From Closterium sp. NIES-65 (taxonomy: Eukaryota > Streptophyta > Zygnematophyceae > Desmidiales > Closteriaceae): a stretch of DNA of 64,000 bases. The translations under genes and the position numbers were made by a program. Below the pieces are notes generated by a model. It ran no database searches and was not told the origin of the DNA. It saw only the letters and a list, made by a program, of their open reading frames with translations. The stretch covers positions 2,714,001 to 2,778,000 of the forward strand of contig CANXME010002057.1 in assembly GCA_948144175.1 (NCBI GenBank), written 5' to 3'. Below are positions 42,158-51,530 of the stretch, piece after piece (position 1 is the first letter of the stretch; every line of letters starts with the position of its first letter).

Positions 42158-42353
42158 CCTAGAGCAGCAGCCTCGCTAGCACCTAGAGCAGCAGCCTCAC
42201 CAGTACCTAGAGAAGTAGTCTCAATGCCCGGGTCGGGCGGAAAACACCGGTAACAGTCACCCTCCTCACTAATAGTCACAACATACATGGCAGCAAGAAT
42301 AGCAACAAAGTCAATATTGTAGCCTACAGTAGCTATGTCATATAAATCTGACA
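42158..42353 (-). pseudogene. Element E gag remnant joined to LTR remnant
   Basis: Minus strand: 42353-42318 matches the start of the E LTR subtype, then the sequence continues as gag (ILAAMYVVTISEEGDCYRC, PPDPGIETTSLG, ALGASEAAALG) until element F. It directly shows the 5' deletion of E. Confidence 0.8.
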
Positions 42354-42448
42354 TTCTGCACCAGCGAGATATCCCGCAGCTCGAAGGCGGCCTCCAGCAG
42401 CTCCTGCAGCTCCTTCTGGATCTCGGTGCTGCTGCTGGCGGCGAGCAC
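42354..42448 (-). pseudogene. R2 RT fragment between E and solo LTR X2
   Basis: Minus strand reads LAASSSTEIQKELQELLEAA and FELRDISLVQ, the segment just after the YVDD motif in copia RT. It joins 43345-43790 on one side and 30889 on the other. Confidence 0.85.
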
Positions 42449-43181
42449 TGTTAGAGACTAAGGACGGAGTCTATGAAGATTAAGTGCCCAAATTTCTCAA
42501 AATCGTTGGTCTCAATTTCTGGACAGAAACGTCGACTTCACAAGAAACGTTGTCGACGAAAGGTGCACTGTTAGAATCCCACGAAATTCGAATATGTTGT
42601 AGCCCTAGACCGTGGCTACATTTCCCAATTTGAATCGTATCAAAATATGAAGCATATCTCGAGTTATGCTTTTCGGCGCACTAGGGGGTATGGTGCCACA
42701 GAAATTTAACTCAATCACAATTAACTCACAAGTCCCACAAAAGAACATTTGAGAAGCACTAAACCTGGTATGAGGGGAAGAGGAGGACGAGAGGGAAGGT
42801 CCCAAGAGAGAGTCCCCAACCAAGGAAACCCCATGCCACACAATTCCCTTCCCCATAGGCAACAAACTTTGACCTTTGTCACTTTCCAACCCATGCCATC
42901 CACCTCACCACAACTTGGCCACACTTACCAACCTGGTTTGGCTTCACCCAACCTCTTGGCAGCATCTACAGTGATGGGTTCGAATTTCCCAACCCCCACA
43001 AGTCTGTACCCCATATTGAGTCAATGCCACAACTTCCCAAAGTAGCTGCAACCAAAATATATAAGCATACGAACTCCAATGTTCGTAACTTTCTTGGTTG
43101 TGCTCCGATCGCGACGATTCTTGGTTCGTCGGAAAGCTCTTGAGTAGAGGAATCAATACAGATATCTGCTCAAGCCAAATA

Positions 43182-43230
<49 letters not shown>

Positions 43231-43344
43231 ATCCAAACCACACAAGACACAAATTTCTTGCACACGCTCACACCACGCATGCAACGCACAAACACATGAT
43301 GGGAGGCAGACAGACGTGAATGCATATGGTTGCATCACACAACA
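42449..43344 (+). repeat. Solo LTR X2 (896 bp)
   Basis: TGTTAGAGACTAAGG to CACACAACA, flanked by AGCAC at 42444-42448 and 43345-43349. It is homologous throughout to X1 (9366-10218). It splits the R2 RT a few residues after YVDD. No coding capacity. It contains the CA microsatellite at 43186-43226. Confidence 0.88.
43186..43226. repeat. (CA)n microsatellite
   Basis: About 20 uninterrupted CA dinucleotides inside solo LTR X2. In X1 the same place has only a short CACACACTC. Confidence 0.95.
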
Positions 43345-43790
43345 AGCACGTCGTCAACGTAGACCAGCACCCAACAGGCTTTGTTGTCCGCACTGACTTT
43401 GAAGTAGAGGGCAGTGTCGACCTGGCTCTTCTTCCAGCCAGCACCCAGCAGCACACCCTCGAGAGCCCGGTACCACAATAGCGGCGACTGCTTCAGCCCG
43501 TAGAGGCTCTTCAGCAGCTTACACACCCGGCTGGTCCCATCGTTGAAGTGGTCTGGCTGCTACATGTACAGCATCCAGTCGAGCTTGCTCTGCAAGAAGG
43601 CATTCTTCATGTCAAGCTGCATCAGGTTCAGGTCATGGACGGCGACGATGCTGAGGAAAATCCTCAGCGTGACGTAGCTACTCACCGGCGCGTACGTCTC
43701 ATCGTAGTTGTTAACGTACACATGCGTGAAGCCCTTCACGACCAGCCTCGCCTTCTCACGCTCGACGGTGTCGTCGATGCAGTACTTCGT
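43345..43790 (-). pseudogene. R2 reverse transcriptase, palm region
   Basis: Minus strand: AYVNNYDETYAPVSSYVTLRIF-like block, QLDMKNAFLQSKLD, CKLLKSLYGLKQSPLLWY and VLVYVDDVL with an intact YVDD. It aligns with R1 8230-7790. The upstream parts of R2 are lost at about 43790, where a different repeat begins. Confidence 0.88.
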
Positions 43791-43791
43791 C

Positions 43792-44335
43792 CCGCCCTGG
43801 GCAAGGATGGCGCTGTAGTGGTGCTGCGCTTCGACATCCCCTACGTGTGCACACCCATCACCTCATGTCATGTCATGTCATGTCACCTCGTGTTGTGTCA
43901 TCTCATCTCGTCATGTCACCCATCTAGCTATTCTGCGTTGCTGCTGTTCTGTTTGTGAGGCAACTCAAAAGGCGTGGGCAAGGATGGCGTGGCAGTGCTG
44001 CTGCACTTTGACATCCCCTCGGTGTGCACATGCACCCATCATCTCATGTCATGCCACCTCATGTAAACTCACCTCATCTCGTCTAATCGAGACGAGTTTT
44101 GAGGCTCCTGAAGACTCGTGCACTTTGAAATCCACGGCCCCCCATTTCCTTTTCCTAAACAACTTGTGTGCATTGCTGCTGCTCTGATTTGGGGTGCCTC
44201 AACAGCCCTGGGTAAGGATGGCGCTTTTAATGCTGCAGCACTTTGATATTCCCCCCATACGCACACCTCTTAAAAAGGGACAAATTACGAGGCACCTTAG
44301 AATTGTTTCACTCTGACATCCCCTCTGGCTGTGCA
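43792..44335 (+). repeat. Diverged tandem repeat with exon-like core
   Basis: Three or four diverged copies of a 180-240 bp unit start near 43794, 43974 and 44210, with a partial unit at about 44300. Each has a core near GGCAAGGATGGCG...CTTTGACATCCCC that can be read as GKDGxxVLxFDIP, followed by GTGTGCAC. The first two are separated by CATGT-rich filler. The cores could be duplicated short exons with GT donors, or a non-coding satellite. I do not recognise a family. Confidence 0.4.
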
Positions 44336-45564
44336 CATCCCGTCAGGCGGCCAAAGTAGCATTGGGTGGGGTGCGCACCCCCGCACTGCTCACCCACGCG
44401 GTCGCGAGTGCGTAGGACGAAGGTGCACGGACCTGTACCCCCACCCCGCTGGCGCGCAGCGTACCACTCACGGAGCTGCTGAGGGGGGGGGATGTCACGA
44501 GTGCGCTGCTGGTGCTGCTGGCGCTGACCACCATCGGAGCCGACCCTCTGCGCAGCGCCACCCCGACCAGCTCCACCTCCTCCACCGCCGCCTCCTCCAC
44601 CGCCGCCACCTCCTCCACCTCCGCTCCCACCGCCACCGCCGCCGCCGCCTCCGCCTCCACTGCCGCCACCAACACCTCCACCCCCGCCACCACCCCCACC
44701 GCCACCCCCACCCCCACCCCCTCCGCCGCCTCCACCGCCGCCTCCACCGCCCCCGCTAGCTCCTCCAGCGTCCCTGTCCCCCTTGCCCTTGCCAGGGCGG
44801 TGTCTCCCGCTAGGGGTAGACGCCGCACCGACCAACTCAAGACCAACGAGGCCGGCCGCAGCAGTAGAGGCAACAGAGGGCAAAAGGGGGGAGGGGGAGC
44901 ACCCCTCAAAGATGGGGGTGCGAGGGTCACCACGAGAGGCTCCTACAGCGACTATGCTCTTCTCTGCTGCTAGGAGGGCCTTCTCGAGGAGGTCAACGGT
45001 GAGAGTGGTGGGGCAAACTGAGAGAAAGTGGTCCCTGACTACGCGAAGGGAGTGAGGGAGCCGGGTGACTATGTAGTAGAGGGTGATGTACATGGGGGGG
45101 GGGTTCTTGGCGCAGAACTCAGCAGGAAGCGCAGCGCGGTAGCGAGTGTCACTAGTGCGGAGGTGCGTAATGAGGTCAGCGACTGTGGGAAAGGCAGCAA
45201 GGTCAGGGAAGAGGTACAGTAGCATGAGGCGGCTCAGTGCAGCAGTGGCAGGGGAGGAGTAGCGTGCAACTACAGCGTCGTACAGGGTCTGAGCACTCTT
45301 GTCCTGGCTAAAGTGTGCACGCTCAGAGGTAGGCACGTGGCGACGCACAGCAAGACGTGCAGCAGCATCGCGTGTGGCCCACTGTGAGCGAACAGTGGCG
45401 TCGGCATCAGCAGTAGGGGCAGGAGAGGCACCAGAGGTGAGGTCAAAGAGGGAGAGACCGTCTGCCCTATCGCACTGTAGGAAAAGCTGCAGGTCATCTA
45501 CCCAGACGTCAAAGTCAATGGCCCGACCCTCAACGTCAAAAGCGAGGACACTAGGGGTAGCCAT
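44336..45564 (-). pseudogene. Element G gag, truncated
   Basis: From ATG 45564 (MATPSVLAFDVEGRAIDFDVW): the capsid-like region is uninterrupted through the C10 tract (KNPPPMYITLYY, in frame here). A Gly-rich tract of about 75 residues follows, then PPQQLREWYAARQ and CTFVLRTRDRVGEQC-GGAHPTQC. It then diverges at FGRLT into unrelated sequence. It is the only copy whose C-tract keeps the frame in the C/G/H group. Confidence 0.85.
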
Positions 45565-45599
45565 GACAGCAGTAGACCAGCAGCGTGAATAGTAGGGTA

Positions 45600-46440
45600 A
45601 GGGCAGTGCAGTGACAGAGGCGCTGCTCTTACCGGACAGGGCGGCTCGGGCGGCTCGGCGGCTCGGCGGCTCGGCAACTCGGCGGCTCGGGCGGCTCGGG
45701 TGGCTCGGCGGTACGGCGGGTCGGCAGCAACTGCGGCTCGGCGACTCGGCGGCTCGGGCGGCTCGGGCGGCTCGGTGGTACGGCGGCTCGGTAGCTCGGC
45801 GGCTCGGGCGGCTCGGGCGGCTCGGCGGTACGGCGGCTCGGCAGCAGCTGCAGATCGGCGGCTCGGGCGGTTCAGGTTGCGCGGCGGCTCAGGTGGATCG
45901 GGCGGCTCGGCAGCAGCTCGGCAGCGCCGGCGGCTCGGTGGTGACGGCGGCTCCGCGTGGGGACGGCGGCGGGGCCGGGTGGAGCGGCGGCGGGGCCGGG
46001 TGGAGCGGCGTCGGGGCCGGGTGGGGCAGCTCCGGGGCCGCAGGGGTAGGCGACGGGGCCAGCAGAGGTGGTGCCGAGGCTGGGAAGGGCGGCGCCGGGG
46101 CCGCATGGGTAGGCGACGGGGCCGCTAGGGCGGCTAGGAAGGGCCGCGAGGGCGGCGTGAAAGGGCCGCGAGGGCGGCGTGAAAGGGCCGCAAGGGCGGC
46201 GCGACGCGACGGAGCCGCGAGGGCGGCGGATCGGGGCCGCGAGGGCGGCGCGACGCGGCCGCTAGGGCGGCGCGACGTGGCGCGGCCACTAGGGCAGCGC
46301 GACGAGGCCGTGAGATGCCGCTAAGGGGCCGTGAGGGCGGCGCGACGGGTCCGCTAGGGGCCGTGAGAGGGGAGACCCATGGAGCGCGACTCGGGCAGGA
46401 ACTGAGTGCGCTTCGGGCAGGAAAAAAAAATAATCGAATC
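45600..46440 (-). repeat. Leader repeats of element G
   Basis: 45640-45950 is made of GGCGGCTCGG 9-10 bp units, and 45955-46370 of longer units near GGCGGGGCCGGGTGGAGC and GGGCCGCGAGGGCGGCGCGAC. The long Gly/Arg frames across it on either strand are by-products. Confidence 0.8.
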
Positions 46441-46457
46441 GGTGGGCCCTAGGAACA

Positions 46458-46486
46458 GTTCCCACGAGGGAACCTGCTCGATACCA
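46458..46486 (-). promoter_or_regulatory. Element G primer-binding site and hairpin
   Basis: Minus strand TGGTATCGAGCAGG from 46486, then a GTTCCC/GGGAAC stem with a 4-nt loop (46473-46458), same as C. Confidence 0.75.
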
Positions 46487-46562
46487 TGAGAAAACTAGAA
46501 CAAGAATGAAATGACTAAGGGAAAGTTACAAGTGCAAACCCTAGAAAGCTGTACCCCACATG

Positions 46563-47516
46563 CGTCCGACGTGGGAGCGGCCTGCTCTGTTTTGTGTGTG
46601 TGCGCAAGCCGTGTGCGCACAAAATATATTTCTCACATTTTGATAGTTTCCCAAGCCGTGCGCTTTAAATTTGTTCGAGGCGTCTCACAACTCACACATA
46701 ATGACCACGCATGCTTTGCCTTCACAAAAGCCCCACTTGTCAACATCAACTCAGCCTTGTTGTCGTTAATGAACGAATTCCGAATTCTTTTCCGGACCAC
46801 CTCCTTAGTCACCAGCTAATATGCATCGCTCTTCCCCCCGTCTCCATCCCGCTATTCCCTCTGCGGCCCTGCAATGCCTCCACCCCACAGGTGGGCGTTC
46901 CCTTCCCTCCCCTCCGCCTGCTCGTCCCCGGCTCCTACCCGCACTGCTCGCCCCAGCCATGGCCCTTCCAAGCCCACCCACACGCCAGGTGCTCTAACAT
47001 CCTTGCCTGCTGCTCTGCTCCTGTCAACTGCTCTGCTCTCCTCTGCCAGTGCCATGCTCATGTCTCTTGTTCTTTGCTACACCAACCCATGTTCTCCCTC
47101 CGCCTCCATACAGTGCCTAGTGGTTCCCAGTGGTTTCAAGTAGTCCCCAGTGTTTCCCAGGTGTCTCCATTCAGTTTGAACATTGATCAACACACTTCAT
47201 GCCCACCCCTTGTCTTAACACCATCCGAACCTCGCCCATCCTCCATCACTCTAATCCCACTTCCAACCTTCTCCCCGCCTCGCCCCTTCCCCCTTCCCTA
47301 TCACTCGCCAAGAGGATTAGTAAGGTCAGGATGCTGTTTCCCTTGGAGCTGTGTGTTGGACCATTCCGTGGGGGGGAAGTCATCTGTTCCTTGCTGTGCC
47401 CCCTAAAGCGGACAACCACGGCCACAGTATTGAACAAGCACATAACCTCATTCTTTTTACTCACGTTTTTCTCATTCTTCCCATTATTCCCATTCCTCCC
47501 ATCCTTCCCATCTTCC
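46563..47516 (+). other. Host-like non-coding or intronic DNA
   Basis: AT/GC-mixed sequence unlike the retroelements, with long pyrimidine-rich stretches (CCTTCCCTCCCC, CTTCTCCCC) and no convincing domain in any frame. It may be intron or upstream exon of the gene whose terminal exon is called at 47681-47893. I see no RNA gene. Confidence 0.4.
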
Positions 47517-47680
47517 TGCCCACCACAGATCACCCGTGGTTCAAGGCGTCTCTGCTCTACCCGAGCCATGCGAGCTGCCAAGGGCTCTCTCAAGTTCACA
47601 CCCATAGCACAGACGTGAGATGAGCGCTTATACATTCCCCACTCCCGTTGTTCCCATCCCTCCTCCTGCCCACCACAGAT

Positions 47681-47893
47681 CCGCCGTGGTTCAAGACGCC
47701 ATGGGCCGGTTTACCAGGGCCGTGCGCGCTGCCAAGGGCCCTCTCACGCTCACAGCCATGGTGAGGGCGTGGAACAAGCATGCACGGGCGGCAGTCATGC
47801 ATGTGCTTGCGGCATCTGCTCCCCCGAATGTGTGCTGGCATGCTGTGGTTGGCCCGTGGCACGAGTGTGCTGCTGACGTGGCACATGGCTAGA
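47681..47893 (+). CDS. Candidate terminal exon of an unidentified host gene
   Basis: Follows a pyrimidine tract ending CCCACCACAG (acceptor at 47680). In one frame it reads SAVVQDAMGRFTRAVRAAKG, then a segment with ARAAVMHVLAASAPPN and CWHAVVGPWHECAADVAHG, ending at TAG 47891-47893. A diverged copy of the acceptor and exon start lies 151 bp upstream (47529-47617: same CCCACCACAG, then RAMRAAKGSLKFTPIAQ and a stop). I do not recognise the family. The exon call rests on the splice-like acceptor and the repeated, amino-acid-level similarity. Confidence 0.4.
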
Positions 47894-48428
47894 CGATTCA
47901 CATGTGCCTGATTTGTATATTTTTTCTGTTGGGTGTTCATTCTACGATATATGATGTTGCTGAGGAAGAATATTGCTTGAAGGAATTAGATGTGTATTTT
48001 ACTTCCCATGTTGATTCGTTGCAAAAAGCTTTGAGATTTGTTGTGGGAGAATGGTACCGTTTGTAGAGCGAAAAAAAACTCACAACGTGTGTGACATCAA
48101 TAGATGCATGGCAGTACAAGAAGCATGAGATGTTCTTTCATTTTGCGCCAGCAGAAGAGAGTCTGGGCACTGTTACCTCTCGGAACCTTTTCAAAGGTTC
48201 ATACGCGCTCGAACTGTAAAACACGGGCGATTGCGGGATCGCTTCCGGGATCTGCCCGCGGGCACGAAAAAAAAACTAAAACCCACTCGGAAGGCATGCG
48301 GTTCGGGAGGCATCAACCCAAAAAATTCAGGGTTGAGGCTCCCGAATGGCATGCAGGTCGCGATGGGAAATAGTTTTTTTGCCCCGGGCAGCTCGCTTCC
48401 GCCAGCTCGTGCGTCCTGATGGGTTCGA
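47894..48428 (+). other. AT-rich stretch after candidate exon
   Basis: Likely 3' flank of the exon at 47681-47893 (TTTGTATATTTTTTCTG). It has a perfect short inverted repeat GAACCTTT-TC-AAAGGTTC at about 48181-48198 and an A9 run. No gene seen. Confidence 0.4.
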
Positions 48429-48724
48429 TGTTAGAATGGACTAAGCTACTAACGGAAGCTTTAGTAGTCTTAGAACCTCCTCCTAAAGCCTATGAATCTT
48501 AGGAGCCCACTTGGGCATGAACCATGCTAGAACTAAAGTGGTTTCCAAGAAGTAAAGTTCCAACAAGAGAGAACCCTAACCTATAGGGTTTGGGAGGTAG
48601 TCCACTCTATAGAGTGTACACCACAAGCTCTCCCAACCCAACCAATGTATTCTACACTACAATAGTGTAGATGTATCACTACATATGTTTATTGGAGCAA
48701 CCCGAATCAACCTTAATTCCAACA
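48429..48724 (-). repeat. 3' LTR of copia element S (296 bp)
   Basis: Plus-strand ends TGTTAGAATGG and AATTCCAACA, next to a CCCCCCTTTGCTCC polypurine complement. It lies just downstream of a copia RNase H read on the minus strand. It contains the 14-bp palindrome CACTCTATAGAGTG at 48603-48616. This LTR type is unrelated to those of B-K and R. Confidence 0.85.
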
Positions 48725-48764
48725 CCCCCCTTTGCTCCAACAAGCATTACAGTTCACCCATAAA

Positions 48765-49541
48765 TCAAAACACAACCCCTCCAGCGAATGAAGTCTTGGC
48801 CTTCACAGCCATCACTCGCATGCCGATGCGCTCCAAGTTCTCATGCAGTTGCAAGCTTGGAAGAGCTTCGGTGAGCATGTCGGCATCCTGGAGGTGGGAG
48901 CGTACTGAGTGCACCTCGACCTCCTGCTGGCGCACCGCATCCCGTACAAAGTGCCATGCCACCTTAATGTGCTTGGTGCGCTGATGGAGAACGGGATTGT
49001 GGGCAAGGGAGACATCAGCCTCATTATCACAGAATAATGGAATAGCCCCCCCATCCCCCACATGCATCTCTGCCAGCAAACTCCTCAACCAAATGGCCTC
49101 CTTGGCCCCCTCCGATAGAGCTTTGTACTCAGCTTCAAAAACGCTTGCTGCAACACTGTCTTGCTTTTTGTTATACCAGCTGATTGATCCTCCTCCCAGC
49201 TTAAAGATGTAGGCAGAGCGACTTTTGCCATCAGTCTCACCACCCCAATCCGAGTCTGTGTACCCAACAACCTGCTCACCACCTTGGCGCTCATACCTGA
49301 TGACACGATCAGCTGTGTCGACCACGTACCTGAGTGCTCTCAGTGCAGCGCGCATGTGAATGCGTCTTGGTGCCATGCAGGACTGTGCAAGGGTGTTGAC
49401 AGTGAAAGACATGTCAGGACGGGTGGTCATCGCAGCATACATCAAGCTGCCAATGAGACTCTGGTACACCTTGACATCAGCTGCACCTTCCTCAGTCGAC
49501 CAAGTACCATTCCTGATCTTAGAGAGATCATTGGGTGACAT
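48765..49541 (-). pseudogene. Element S RT end and RNase H
   Basis: 258 open codons on the minus strand: YQSLIGSLMYAAMTTRPDM, RALRYVVDTADRVI, GYTDSDWGGETDGKSRSAYIF (first catalytic Asp), SVAASVFEAEYKALSEGAKEA (Glu; the usual S-T-x-E-A-E-Y has Phe here), LFCDNEADVSLAHNP and RTKHIKVAWHFVRD. It ends near the polypurine tract. This is the C-terminal end of a Ty1/copia pol. The domain itself is not frame-broken, but the element is truncated. Confidence 0.9.
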
Positions 49542-49547
49542 TAGAGT

Positions 49548-49679
49548 TGAGAAAAACTAGAACGAGAATGAATGCACTATGAAAGAGTTGGGTACAAGTA
49601 CTAACCCTAATTGGGTTCTACCCCATATGGGCTACCCCACTACAGCCTACACAAAAGCATAAGCTATAATGTTTTGACA
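49548..49679 (-). repeat. 3' LTR of element H (132 bp)
   Basis: Plus-strand ends TGAGAAAAACTAG and TTTTGACA, with the polypurine complement GACCCCCATAGGC beside it. The subtype resembles the C LTR. Confidence 0.9.
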
Positions 49680-49892
49680 GACCCCCATAGGCAAAGTGGG
49701 GTAGTACAAGGGGTCACAAGACCAGTCAAGCAAAGCAAAGCAAAGCAAGCTCAGGGTGGATCACAAAGTCACCACACAATCCGAGCACAAGGTCAAGGCC
49801 ACAGGCCAGTTCACATGCAGGAGTACATATATATATAAAAGGCTAGACAAGCAAGAGCAGGTGTATATATATATGTAACAGTACAAGCAAGG

Positions 49893-51530
49893 TCAAGAGG
49901 TGAGCAAGTGAGGCAAGGCAGGCACAAGACCCAGCTGAGTACAGAAGCGCTGATGATCACAAGGCGCAAGCGCCTTGGTGAAGATATCAGCAGTGTTTGC
50001 CTCAGAGGCCACGTACGCAAGACGCAGCTGACCACGCTACTGCAGCTCACGAGCAAGGAAGTAGCGGAGAGCAATGTGCTTCGTTCTGTGCTCCAGTCTC
50101 TGCTCTCGACACAAGGCCAGCATGGCCTTGTTGTCTACGTACAGCACTGGAGGAGAACGAGGCGGCTCTCCGAGGTCAGTCAGCAGGTAGGTGAGCCAGC
50201 GAAGCTCCTGTGCAGCCATGGCCCCGGCGTAGATCTCAGCCTCACAACTGGAGCCGAGAACAGAAGACGAGCGGGTAGCCCGCCACGAAACAGAGCCGGA
50301 ACCAAGGCTGAAGGTGTAACCCTGTGACGACCGCTGCGTAGCCTGGTCGTCAGCCCAAGAAGCGTCTGCGTGCCCACTGAGGACCACTGGACTCTGCCCT
50401 CCAAGCACAAGCCCCATGCCCGACGTACTGCACAAGTAGCGCAACACCCTCTTCGCTGCAGCCATATGCTCTGGTCGGTGTCTCCCGGGAGCAACATAGC
50501 GTGCGAGAATGCTAAGAGGGTATGCAAGGTCAGGTCGTGTGCAGGTCATCAGGTACATGAGGCAGCCAACAAGCTCTGGATACGGGCCACTCGACTCTAC
50601 GGACTCATCCGAAGGCAGAGCTGAGAGCGAGTGGCGAGTAGGCAGAGGAGTGGCCTGAGGCGAGGAGTACGTGAAGCCGAAGCGCTGAAGGACCTGCTGC
50701 ACCATGTGTGACTGAGTCAGGGTAATGGTGCGGCGTGCTCTGTCCCGGGTGATCTGCAAGCCAAGGTAGCTGCGCAGTTCACCCAGGTCTGTGCACGTGT
50801 GTCTCTTCTGCAGCTCGGACTTCACGTGGGCGAGTCCAGCAGTGTCAGCTGTGGCAAAGACCAAGTCGTCGACGTACACGAGGATGTAGAACGGCGGCAA
50901 AGAAGTGTCGGTGCGCAGAAATAGCGACGGGTCGGTAGTAGAGGGAGCAAACCCAAGAGCCGCAAGTGTAGTCCTCAGTGTGTCGTGCCACTCACCCGAT
51001 GCCTGGCGGAGACCGTAGACTGGCCGCCGGAGGCTCCACTAGGTGCCAGGAGGAAAAGACCCAGTGAAGCCAGGTGGGCGACGCAGCCAGATCTCGTCGT
51101 GCAGGCTGCCCTGCAAGAAAGCAGTGTTGAAGTCAAGAGAGTGCAGCTCGTAGTCACGCTGAGCAGCTATGTGCAGCAGTACCCGAAGAGTGGTCATCTT
51201 CGGGGTGGGAGAGAAGGTCTGAAAGTAGTCAACTCCCTGCCGCTGACTGAAGCCACGAGCCACGTAACGCGCCTTGAAGACAGGCGGAGAACCCGGCGGC
51301 CGCTTCACCCTGAAAATCCACATGCCACTGACGATGTTCGCCCCAGGCTGGGGAACCTCGTCAACGTAGGTGCCTGTGGACTTCCAGGAAGCCATCTCTG
51401 TGTCCATAGCTGCCTGCCACTGAGAGGAGTAGGGACCCTCTATCGCCTCCGCGTAAGAGCGCGGAGTCGGGATGTCAAGTGCATCCGGGTCTCCCTTAGG
51501 GGTAAGCAGTACGGACACGAGATGAGGTGA
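49893..51530 (-). pseudogene. Element H reverse transcriptase / RNase H
   Basis: Minus strand. It shares the RT blocks of F, with YVDDLVFAT intact near 50870. Two TAG codons at Gln positions (51039-51041 in PPGTQWS; 50037-50039 in ELQQRG) break it. RNase H has DASWADDQ, CEAEIYA and VDNKAML, and coding ends at 49893. The linker and RT start lie in the frame 52151-51039. Confidence 0.9.

Larger units (their letters stand above)
30890..42353 (-). mobile_element. Ty1/copia element E, interrupted by F, 5' end deleted
   Basis: Minus strand, TSD TTCTG at 30885-30889 and 42354-42358. Its own sequence is 30890-36397 plus 42158-42353, about 5.7 kb; element F fills 36398-42157. The 5' end keeps only about 36 bp of LTR (42318-42353), which joins straight to mid-gag, so the PBS, leader and gag N-terminus are gone. 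A protease/gag-pre-integrase segment is duplicated (about 34990-35690 and 35690-36397). RT has a 5-bp insertion and TAG stops. It is defective and older than F. Confidence 0.9.
22091..43790 (-). mobile_element. Ty1/copia element R2, minus strand, in five pieces
   Basis: Once insertions with perfect 5-bp duplications are set aside, the pieces 43790-43345, 42448-42354, 30889-30483 and 23211-22906 read in order as one RT to RNase H region, followed by the 3' LTR 22905-22091. The insertions are solo LTR X2, E (holding F) and D. The 5' half (gag, protease, integrase) is missing beyond 43790. R2 is the oldest layer of this nest. Confidence 0.85.
44336..46562 (-). mobile_element. Ty1/copia element G, truncated at both ends
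   Basis: Minus strand: about 75 bp of the 5' LTR (46487-46562), PBS, repetitive leader and the gag 5' two-thirds. It ends abruptly at 44336 inside the zinc-motif region, with no pol and no target duplication visible. The LTR fragment is of the E/H-5' subtype. The gag is close to that of H. Confidence 0.88.
48429..49547 (-). mobile_element. Ty1/copia element S, 3' fragment
   Basis: A third copia lineage, represented only by the end of RT, RNase H and the 3' LTR. It is cut at 49547 by the left LTR of H. No S sequence follows H on the other side (56893), so H did not simply insert into an intact S, or later rearrangement removed the partner. Confidence 0.85.

Noticed and set aside
43186-43226. 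CRISPR or other array signal at repeats
   Set aside because: A plain CA microsatellite. None of the repeat tracts in the window has spacer-repeat structure, and the DNA is eukaryotic.
42449-43344. X1/X2 as MITE or Helitron copies
   Set aside because: 5-bp duplications, TG...CA ends, no long terminal inverted repeats and a length of 850-900 bp fit a solo LTR better.
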